The notes under the pieces are model-generated. The model made no database searches. It was not told where the DNA came from and was given only the letters and a program-made list of their open reading frames with translations. Of a stretch of DNA of 10,286 bases, positions 4,713 to 10,286 are shown in pieces (the stretch's first letter is position 1; each line of letters starts with the position of its first letter). Both the position numbers and the translations under genes were made by a program. The DNA comes from Syntrophomonadaceae bacterium. GTDB taxonomy: Bacteria; Bacillota; Dethiobacteria; DTU022. The stretch is taken from NCBI GenBank assembly GCA_003558195.1, contig PWMM01000095.1, forward strand, positions 1-10,286, given 5' to 3'.

Positions 4713-6199
4713 CGTCGAACCCTCCAATATTTGATATTAGCGGCTTCAGCAAGTTTTAACCACACCTCATGACTCAATTCAGCGCGAACCGTGGCTTTTG
4801 ACATAGTTCCAGCATCGATATAATCAAAATACTTATCCTGTAATGAAGTGGTTGTGATACGATATCTCATGTTGATATTACCGTATCCAGGGTTCCGTCC
4901 AAGAGCTTCCGCATAGTAGGTATACTCAGGGGTGGCTACTCTTATTTGTTTCAATCCTGAATTATGCAATACATCAATATCCAAAGGAGAAAAACTGCGA
5001 TTATCTGGATGGTTGTGGGTCAAAATATTTCCTTTAAATTGATTCCATTGCTCCTCTGTAAATTGTACATTATCATATTCACCAGCAACATTCATAAGAG
5101 GCCTTCCATCATCATCAAACAAATAAGCATGTTCTACTTCTTTACCGGCTATTTGATTTTCAATTTCTTGTATACGTAATTCTTCATCCGGGATGTCTTG
5201 AGTAGTTCTTTGTTCTGCGACATCTCCGGCAGGCACCGGCAAAGCAAAACAACGGCATTGCGGGTGGACGGGAATCATGCCTTCAATTTCCTGCAGAGTA
5301 AACACCTCACCTTGCAAAGCATCACATTCATCACATACACGCTCATCACCGGCAGTTCTCCATTCCGCTTGTACCCGAACCCCCTCGACCTGCCAATTCC
5401 GGTACTCCTGGATGGATGCCTGGTGATGAGCTCTTATGACCTCCGTCCGGGCTATCATTCGAGCCCTTCGTTCGGCGGGGATATACCGACCAAGAGTGTC
5501 GGTCAGGCCGAGGTCCCCGATGCCTTTGCCGGAGATTGTTGCATTAAGTTTACGAGCCAGCAGCATTGGGTTATCCCCATCTGCTATACCTTGGGCCAGT
5601 ACCCGACTGATTTGCTGATCCATGGCATCCGTTACCCCACGGAGCTCATTATAGGTTCTGGTGTACAGCAAGCCAAGCCGGTCGGCGTGTACCGGGATGT
5701 CCATAACTGCCTGAAGACCTCCGGAGTCCGCCACGCTTGGAATGTCATAACCTGCCCGTTTCATTTCATACCGGGCACGTTGGACTCCGCGCTTGTAAGT
5801 GTCTTCAATGTAGACGTTGGTCCATGCCTGGTCAATGGCCTGGCCTATTTGTTCGCGTTGCCGGACCTCCAGAATGGTAGTATTAACCTGCCCTTCCAAC
5901 CACTCCATAAAAGAACTCACTTTATCCTGGCTTCTGGGGAAGGAAAACGCCCTACGCTGGACGTTCGCAGTTAGACCTATACCATTAGTCGTCGGGGAAC
6001 CGTTCGTGCCGGACAACCCAAATACATCCTGGTCAACAATGGCCCTGCGAATCTCCCCCCGCAGTTCCCGGAACCTCTTATTCAAATCCGAAACAAACCG
6101 GTTGCGCAGGGTCAGCGTCCGGGTTGGATCATAACGATTGACTTGGTGCAGGGACAACCGTTTGGATTTCGGGGTGATATGGACAGCAACGCTACACAT
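4709..6199 (-). CDS. MuF-type minor head protein with C-terminal JAMM/RadC-like domain
   Basis: This 496-residue protein has an N-terminal helical region, then a MuF (phage Mu F-like) domain at about 180-320. It shows AERRARMIARTEVIRAHHQA (from 242) and the Cys/His signature C289-D-E-C292 ... H312-P-Q-C315-R-C317. MuF proteins sit inside the head near the portal and can be ejected with DNA. Residues about 345-496 are an added domain: VEHAYLFDDDG (Glu354/356), then H395-N-H397-P, S404 and D407. That matches the JAMM metal site (E...HxHP...S..D) with one residue fewer than RadC between HP and S. The DNA switches to about 38% GC over 4741-5220, against about 54% over the next 240 bases. Start ATG overlaps the portal stop (TAATG). 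The MuF call is firm; the JAMM-like call is moderate. It may be an effector, as in phage MuF polymorphic toxins, or a processing peptidase. Confidence 0.85.
   Translation of the reverse strand: MCSVAVHITPKSKRLSLHQVNRYDPTRTLTLRNRFVSDLNKRFRELRGEIRRAIVDQDVFGLSGTNGSPTTNGIGLTANVQRRAFSFPRSQDKVSSFMEWLEGQVNTTILEVRQREQIGQAIDQAWTNVYIEDTYKRGVQRARYEMKRAGYDIPSVADSGGLQAVMDIPVHADRLGLLYTRTYNELRGVTDAMDQQISRVLAQGIADGDNPMLLARKLNATISGKGIGDLGLTDTLGRYIPAERRARMIARTEVIRAHHQASIQEYRNWQVEGVRVQAEWRTAGDERVCDECDALQGEVFTLQEIEGMIPVHPQCRCFALPVPAGDVAEQRTTQDIPDEELRIQEIENQIAGKEVEHAYLFDDDGRPLMNVAGEYDNVQFTEEQWNQFKGNILTHNHPDNRSFSPLDIDVLHNSGLKQIRVATPEYTYYAEALGRNPGYGNINMRYRITTTSLQDKYFDYIDAGTMSKATVRAELSHEVWLKLAEAANIKYWRVRR
4720..4725 (-). 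promoter_or_regulatory. Shine-Dalgarno GGAGGG setting the start of the 69-residue gene
   Basis: GGAGGG lies within the last codons of the MuF gene, seven bases before the ATG at 4712. Its ideal spacing decides this start over the upstream TTG at 4727. Strong sites are rare in this window, so the small protein may be made in excess over MuF. Confidence 0.7.
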
Positions 6200-7662
6200 T
6201 ATTCATCATCTGGGCCTTGGTCTCCATCTTGGTCTTCCTCATCATCTGGGTCCGGGGGTGTCGGAGGGGGTTGAGGGGGGTCATCCCCTTCCTCCTCTTC
6301 CACCATATCCCTGAGGGCTTGGTCACGTTGTTCTTCAATCAAAGCAATCTGGTCTGGGTCCATTCCAAGGAAATGCTGGAGGAATGCGGCAAATGGCATC
6401 AACATCTCTGCCCCCGGCTCACTGGCATACGCTTTCAGGGCATCCATTCTGGTCTTGCCCAGTTCCGCCTTGTCCTTTTCACTTGCAGCGAATAGGTCAG
6501 ACCATTGAATGGAATATCGTTCGGTGTATTTCGGCAATACCCCCACCTCAACCAAGTGTTCAATCAACGGACGTAGAATCAATACCTCTGCGGACTCTTC
6601 CCGTCGGGTCTGAATCATTTCCTTCCATGTTTCCTGGTCCTGGCTGCTGGCAAGCTCCCCGCGTTCCGAACCCGTAAGTATTCTCTTTGGAATACCGGTC
6701 ATGGCAGATATCATTTGTACCTGAATGTCCACATGGGCAGAGGGGTCACTTATCTGGGAGGCCAGTGCCTGGATATCCACTCCCTCGGCTACCAGGAACC
6801 GGCGCAGGTTATGCTCATATTCATCCAACTGTTCCATGAGCTGATCTTCCTGATCCTGGGACATCTTGAAGTCCGGCTCCACCTTACCCTGGTAACCAGG
6901 GCGGGCACCACGCCAAAACATTTCTGCCGAACCACCTACCAGCTTCTCCAAATCCATCAAGCGATTAAATACAGCTTGGAGTATCGGCTCCCCTTCCACC
7001 TCATCATCCAACAGGTCCATCGCCACATGCAAGACCCGGCTGTAATGGGCGATAATGGTATAGGTGTCTTTGCCTGAGGTGCCCGGCTTGTTCAGGGTAA
7101 TAGAATAATGCCTGGGCATACCATACCGAGGACTGGACGGGTCTGTTTCCCATGTTTTGATTTGAGCGCTGGTTTGGCCCAGGGGCTTGACGTACAGCAG
7201 TTTTCGTTGTCCGGGGGAAACCGGTTCATGCCATGTATCCCTTGTCACATCATCAAAGCCCAACAGTAAAGCCCCATATTCGCCCAGACAGGCCAAACGG
7301 TCCAGCCTGGAAAGCTTCTTTACCAAACCAAGTTCTTCATCCAATTCCTGCCAGCCCTTTTCAAACGGGGTTTCCCGGTCATCATCAGATTCCAGTACCG
7401 TTACCCCTCTCTGCCATGTGGCTTTCACAGGACGGTCGATAAGAGCCTTAGCCATATCTTGCCGACGATACCGGGACAGATAATCATTGTAAGTCAGGGA
7501 AATGGGATAACCAAGGGCTTCATATATATTACGTTTACCTTGGTAGGATTCACCAAGCTGCCGGGCCAGTTTCAGACGATCCACCATCGAAGCCAATACT
7601 TGTAGTTGGGCTACCCGTTGACCTACTGCCTGTCCATTGGTTTTGGTTCTTTCCATATTCAT
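6199..7662 (-). CDS. Portal protein (DUF1073 family, 'Acb1-like N-terminal' portal)
   Basis: This 487-residue protein forms the dodecameric ring at one vertex through which DNA is packaged and ejected. Diagnostic segments are YLSRYRRQDMAKALIDRPVK (61-80), the helical LDRLACLGEYGALLLGFDD (120-138), and MTGIPKRILTGSERGELASS (321-340), the hallmark 'TGIP.riL.G...G' loop of DUF1073 portals. The last 35 or so residues (about 453-487) are almost purely Asp, Glu, Pro and Gln, a disordered acidic tail. Although the Pfam name mentions the anti-CBASS protein Acb1, I see no second enzymatic domain after the portal core. The gene overlaps the terminase stop by ATGA; AGGAA before the ATG at 7662 is a modest ribosome site. 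A start at Met3 is also possible. Confidence 0.88.
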   Translation of the reverse strand: MNMERTKTNGQAVGQRVAQLQVLASMVDRLKLARQLGESYQGKRNIYEALGYPISLTYNDYLSRYRRQDMAKALIDRPVKATWQRGVTVLESDDDRETPFEKGWQELDEELGLVKKLSRLDRLACLGEYGALLLGFDDVTRDTWHEPVSPGQRKLLYVKPLGQTSAQIKTWETDPSSPRYGMPRHYSITLNKPGTSGKDTYTIIAHYSRVLHVAMDLLDDEVEGEPILQAVFNRLMDLEKLVGGSAEMFWRGARPGYQGKVEPDFKMSQDQEDQLMEQLDEYEHNLRRFLVAEGVDIQALASQISDPSAHVDIQVQMISAMTGIPKRILTGSERGELASSQDQETWKEMIQTRREESAEVLILRPLIEHLVEVGVLPKYTERYSIQWSDLFAASEKDKAELGKTRMDALKAYASEPGAEMLMPFAAFLQHFLGMDPDQIALIEEQRDQALRDMVEEEEGDDPPQPPPTPPDPDDEEDQDGDQGPDDE

Positions 7663-9230
7663 TGATTCCTGTTTTTGGTACGACCAAGCACCCTGGCGGA
7701 TCGTTTGCTGGTCAGTTTGGCAAAGGCTCCACCCGCAGCATCCACCTGGTCTTTGTACCGACTATGGGGGAAATGGCGGTGCTCATCAATAAAATCTTTA
7801 TTCCAATCTGCCCGCAAAAGTTCCACATTCCCGTAATTAACCTGCACACTGAAGGGGTCCGCCCGATATATCTTATCCCCTTTCGGGGACTCCGCCCGTA
7901 TGGCAAATCCTGCCAGATTGCGAATGGTGCCTTCCGCGGACTCTTTGCCCCCACTACCAGGTTCCTGCTCCACATATACCGTTGTATCGCGGCCATCTGT
8001 TTGGGCAGTTGATTTTATAATGCTTTCCCGTTCCTCGCTACTCCACCGGCCGCGCTTCACATCCAATACCACCCATCGATCCTGGGTTTTGTACTTGGCC
8101 ATCTTCACACCAGCAGTATAGGCGGCATTAACACCTTTCTTGCCCTTTTGTTTGGTACCGGCTTTATCCCAATACCGTATCACAGTTTCAATTTCCTCCA
8201 CCGCTGGGGGCCTTTCCCGAATGGTAAGATTATCCACTTTGAACATTCCCCCGGCTGGAGGGGTCGGGCTTTGCCCTACTTGACCCGCATAACCATACTG
8301 GCCCAGGTCCACCTCCAATTCCTTCAGGGAATCCAAATCCAACCTTACCGGATCTAAAAGACCGTCCGTATAATTGGCAACCAGTTCCGGGGGGCTTACC
8401 TGTTTTTCATAATTATGTATTTCCCCTGGTAAACATATATGACGAAGGTTATCCTTCTTCTTTGCCAACCGGTGTCCGGTGGGATCGTCTTCATGGAGCC
8501 GTTGCATAATCATCACCGTTGGGGTAACCGCCTTATCCACTTTCCTGGTTGGCAGGGTCTGATCCATCCAATGATTGGCATTACGGAGCTCCACCTCTGA
8601 AACGGCCTGCTCCGGGTTAATAGGATCATCCACAATTATGATATGCCCATGAAAACCAGTAAGGGTACCACCGACAGAAGTGGAATAACGGTTACCACCT
8701 CTAAGCACCCTATCCACCTGTCCCGGATATGAAGGAAGCCGCTTGATGACCTGATAGTTTCCTTTCTGGTCCTTATCATCTTTTATCTGAATCTCCGGGT
8801 ACACCGCTTTAAACCTGTCTGACCGTACCAACTCCCTGCTGTACTCCGCAGACTCCAGAGACAGACTGGCAGAATAGCTCAGAGTAATAAACCTCATCCA
8901 ATGCCACTGGGTCCAGCACCATACGGGAAACATTATGCTGGTAGTAATGGTTTTACTGGTACCCGGTGGGACATTGATAATGAGGTCGTGGGGCTTTTTC
9001 TTCTTCAATGCTACATTCCAAGCCAATTCCTGAAGTTCTTTACACAGATACTGGATATGCCAGTTATCCTTATAATCATCAGAGGACACCTCCGGCCACA
9101 TGAATTTCAAGAACTCATAAAAGCTCCTGTTATTCAATTCCCGTACCGCCAACAGAGGGTTTTCCACCAGGTGTTCCAGAACCGTCTTTTTTGGCTGCTT
9201 GGTACGTTTTATGAATGTTTTTGTTTTCAT
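7659..9230 (-). CDS. terL: Terminase large subunit (DNA-packaging ATPase/nuclease)
   Basis: This 523-residue protein is the motor that translocates DNA into the prohead and cuts the concatemer. The ATPase domain shows NVPPGTSKT (86-94) as Walker A, HIIIVDDP (196-203) as Walker B with acidic residues 201-202, and TVMIMQRLHEDDPTG (238-252) as the coupling motif. The C-terminal RNase H-like nuclease shows YWDKAGT (Asp355), VYVEQEPGSGGK (Glu421/423), and SRYKDQVDAAGGAF (Asp494/497), the expected three metal-binding acidic positions. Length is normal for the family and no frame break is seen. The ATG at 9230 has no Shine-Dalgarno site; the leader carries ACCCTAAAA three bases before it, a word shared with the capsid and decoration leaders. 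The end overlaps the portal start by four bases. Confidence 0.95.
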   Translation of the reverse strand: MKTKTFIKRTKQPKKTVLEHLVENPLLAVRELNNRSFYEFLKFMWPEVSSDDYKDNWHIQYLCKELQELAWNVALKKKKPHDLIINVPPGTSKTITTSIMFPVWCWTQWHWMRFITLSYSASLSLESAEYSRELVRSDRFKAVYPEIQIKDDKDQKGNYQVIKRLPSYPGQVDRVLRGGNRYSTSVGGTLTGFHGHIIIVDDPINPEQAVSEVELRNANHWMDQTLPTRKVDKAVTPTVMIMQRLHEDDPTGHRLAKKKDNLRHICLPGEIHNYEKQVSPPELVANYTDGLLDPVRLDLDSLKELEVDLGQYGYAGQVGQSPTPPAGGMFKVDNLTIRERPPAVEEIETVIRYWDKAGTKQKGKKGVNAAYTAGVKMAKYKTQDRWVVLDVKRGRWSSEERESIIKSTAQTDGRDTTVYVEQEPGSGGKESAEGTIRNLAGFAIRAESPKGDKIYRADPFSVQVNYGNVELLRADWNKDFIDEHRHFPHSRYKDQVDAAGGAFAKLTSKRSARVLGRTKNRNQ

Positions 9231-9233
9231 GTT

Positions 9234-9242
9234 TTTTAGGGT
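9234..9242 (-). promoter_or_regulatory. ACCCTAAAA leader word before terL
   Basis: This nine-base word occurs on the transcript strand before three starts in this window: here, at 2509-2517 and at 2962-2970. Here it is followed by AAC and the ATG, without the AGGAG present in the other two. It may be a shared leader or promoter-linked element; nine bases alone could recur by chance in A-rich sequence. Confidence 0.35.
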
Positions 9243-9270
9243 CTTTTTAATTACCCTTGGTGGGGGACCT

Positions 9271-9456
9271 TCAATTACCGTTGAATTTGGTTTGTCCGGT
9301 TAGCGGAAGATGAAGTTGATCGGGGTCGTTTTCCCCAAATCCACAATCTACTACAATGCACTCCAGCTTACCTTGGGAGTTATGTTGCATGGATACGGCT
9401 TGCACCGGTACGTTTTCCTCTTTTAAGAGACGGGATATTTTTTCAGCGAGTTCCAT
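9271..9456 (-). CDS. Unknown 61-aa protein between terminase subunits
   Basis: The ATG at 9456 directly abuts the TGA of the small terminase gene (TGAATG), typical of translational coupling. The 61 residues start with a predicted amphipathic helix (MELAEKISRLLKEENVPVQA), then a strand pair around GKLECIVVDCGFG with two cysteines (C33 and C38), and end in a polar tail. I do not recognise the family. No signal peptide or membrane helix is visible. Its place between terminase subunits suggests a packaging accessory factor or simply a small hitchhiking gene. The reading frame is supported by coupling and by the absence of another gene in this stretch, not by homology. Confidence 0.6.
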   Translation of the reverse strand: MELAEKISRLLKEENVPVQAVSMQHNSQGKLECIVVDCGFGENDPDQLHLPLTGQTKFNGN

Positions 9457-10047
9457 TCAATTGTTGTTTTCTTGAAGGAGGGCGGTTTGCCTGGCTCTTT
9501 GAAGGCCAAGTTTTGCCGCCAGTTTTAATTCATCATCAGTAAACTGGGAGGTGTTTGAAATCTGCTCCATTACATGATTCATGTCAATGCTGCCTTTGTG
9601 GTGGAGGGTGTGTTCTGATTTTTGAACCTCTGTCCAGTATTCCCGTTGCCGGATTGCCAACCATTTCTGGGCGCTGTACCCATCCGGGGGGTAATGTTTT
9701 ACAACCGGTACGATGAGCGGCTCGGTATAGCTTCTCAGAGGCTTACCATTTTCATCGTACTCGGTAACCCGGTTTGTCAGAACCACCGTATCCGGGCAGG
9801 AATATCCCGTCGCCCTTTCATACAGGGCTTTTGCCACCTTTGCATCCGCCTCTACCCGTCCTGCCCTTACGGCCTTGGCAAATTCCGGATGGTTGCGCAG
9901 CCATAACTCAATGGTATCCGGGTGGACCCCAAATGCGGTGGCCAGGTCATTGTTGCGGAGCCCAAGCAGGCATAATTCAAAGGCCCTTTCCACCATACTT
10001 TGCTTGAAAAGGCCTTTTGGACCGGGTTTTTTTCTTCTCTTCAGCAT
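9457..10047 (-). CDS. terS: Terminase small subunit (HTH DNA-recognition)
   Basis: From the ATG at 10047 this encodes 196 residues beginning MLKRRKKPGPKGLFKQSMVE, a basic start typical of small terminases. Residues about 17-50 form a helix-turn-helix (ERAFELCLLGLRNNDLATAF, then GVHPDTIELWLRNHPEF), followed by AVRAGRVEADAKVAKALYER ATGY, the oligomerisation helix seen in this family. The C-terminal part has FTDDELKLAAKL and ends QENNN. TerS binds the packaging site and hands DNA to TerL, encoded one gene downstream. The frame is open to an ATG at 10137, which would add 30 residues (MKIVVGMKIAFFTAYSTVIL...) encoded in AT-rich DNA unlike a terminase start. Neither start has a Shine-Dalgarno site, so the choice rests on protein resemblance. 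Confidence 0.82.
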   Translation of the reverse strand: MLKRRKKPGPKGLFKQSMVERAFELCLLGLRNNDLATAFGVHPDTIELWLRNHPEFAKAVRAGRVEADAKVAKALYERATGYSCPDTVVLTNRVTEYDENGKPLRSYTEPLIVPVVKHYPPDGYSAQKWLAIRQREYWTEVQKSEHTLHHKGSIDMNHVMEQISNTSQFTDDELKLAAKLGLQRARQTALLQENNN

Positions 10048-10173
10048 AATATTCAAACTTTTTTGTTTCCCTATTGATAATATAACTGTTGAATACGCTG
10101 TAAAAAAAGCGATTTTCATACCAACTACAATTTTCATGCAGTTTTTTTTGCTGATTTCTTAAAAAAGACTTGC

Positions 10174-10185
10174 TTTCTTAAGAAA
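10174..10185. promoter_or_regulatory. TTTCTTAAGAAA palindrome, possible operator
   Basis: This is a perfect 12-base palindrome in a 20% GC stretch upstream of the terminase genes. A related half (TTTCTTAAAAAA) begins 19 bases to the left at 10155. It lies just downstream of a TATAAT-like box on the minus strand, where a regulator could block the late message. AT-richness makes chance occurrence quite possible. Confidence 0.3.
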
Positions 10186-10195
10186 ATTTTATCAT

Positions 10196-10201
10196 ATTAT
10201 A
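10196..10201 (-). promoter_or_regulatory. TATAAT -10 box candidate for the late operon
   Basis: The minus strand reads CACTTATAATATG, a perfect -10 hexamer. No good -35 box lies 16-18 bases upstream (TGTCAA at best), so a sigma-70 promoter is uncertain; phage late promoters often rely on an activator instead. A start about seven bases downstream would give a leader of about 140 bases to the preferred terS ATG. Confidence 0.3.
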
Positions 10202-10286
10202 AGTGAGTTAAATGTTCATTGACATGCTGACAGCGGCCAAACCTGATGAGAACTTGAGGGACCGCCACTGAAAACTGGGAAAGGAA
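10202..10286. other. Right-edge segment without a supportable gene
   Basis: Base composition jumps from about 20% GC (10141-10200) to about 52% GC (10211-10270), which suggests the edge of another gene. On the minus strand one frame is open from the window edge to a TAA at 10199-10197 (29 codons). On the plus strand a 19-codon frame runs from ATG 10212. Neither has recognisable sequence. Confidence 0.3.

Noticed and set aside
4503..4727. 74-residue version of the Cys/His gene from a TTG start
   Set aside because: GGAGGG sits between that TTG and the ATG at 4712 with ideal spacing for the ATG, and the ATGA overlap with the MuF stop is the usual coupling geometry.
5198..5974. Plus-strand open frame of 258 codons
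   Set aside because: It is a shadow of the MuF domain coding sequence; the minus-strand product has clear MuF signatures, and this frame has none.
6199..7662. Anti-CBASS (Acb1) activity in the portal
   Set aside because: The family name includes 'Acb1-like', but the protein ends in an acidic tail right after the portal core; no additional 2H phosphodiesterase domain with HxT/HxS motifs is seen.
10219..10247. Plus-strand promoter with TTGACA at 10219-10224
   Set aside because: The -35 match is perfect, but the hexamer 17 bases later (CCTGAT) matches the -10 consensus poorly and no plus-strand gene is visible before the edge.
10197..10286. Partial minus-strand gene or IS end at the right edge
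   Set aside because: Only 29 open codons, no recognisable residues, no inverted repeat or target duplication visible; too short to support.
1..10286. CRISPR array, tRNA, integrase or attachment site
   Set aside because: No regularly spaced repeats, no cloverleaf-like gene and no recombinase motifs were seen on either strand; the short AACCAAAC repeats have no spacers.

Overview
This window is the head-assembly (late structural) module of a tailed dsDNA bacteriophage or prophage (Caudoviricetes). Every gene I can support lies on the minus strand, so transcription runs from high to low coordinates. Gene order is the standard packaging-to-connector series: small terminase, a 61-residue unknown, large terminase, portal (DUF1073 family), MuF-type minor head protein, a 69-residue Cys/His protein, DUF2213-type protease/scaffold, candidate decoration protein, HK97-fold major capsid protein, DUF4054-type connector, head-closure protein, a conserved small virion-type protein, and the start of one more gene that runs off the left edge. 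No integrase, repressor, lysis or tail gene is visible, so lytic phage versus prophage cannot be decided. The host is bacterial but not identifiable from the sequence.

Right end (about 10,050-10,286): a very AT-rich leader with a TATAAT-like box and a TTTCTTAAGAAA palindrome precedes the terminase genes and could hold the late promoter. The last 85 bases return to about 50% GC and hold no gene I can support. From 9,456 down to 4,503 most genes are tightly coupled (TGAATG, ATGA, TAATG junctions). From 3,012 down to 535 they are separated by short A/C-rich leaders, some of them repeated.

The assembly logic is clear. TerS and TerL package DNA through the portal. The DUF2213 protein supplies the prohead protease and, in its C-terminal half, a scaffold. 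The capsid and decoration proteins form the shell. The DUF4054 and head-closure proteins finish the neck.

Three things go beyond a routine head module. (1) The MuF protein carries a C-terminal domain with a JAMM/RadC-like HNHP...S..D signature. The DNA encoding it, and the 69-residue Cys/His gene overlapping its end, is clearly AT-richer than the flanks, which suggests a swappable effector/partner cassette. (2) The protease/scaffold gene contains a perfect AAGGAGG before an in-frame ATG, in a window where strong Shine-Dalgarno sites are rare. It also contains an A/C-rich linker resembling the intergenic leaders, as if two genes had been fused. (3) The capsid and decoration genes share an identical 21-nt leader, and a 17-bp hairpin follows the capsid gene.
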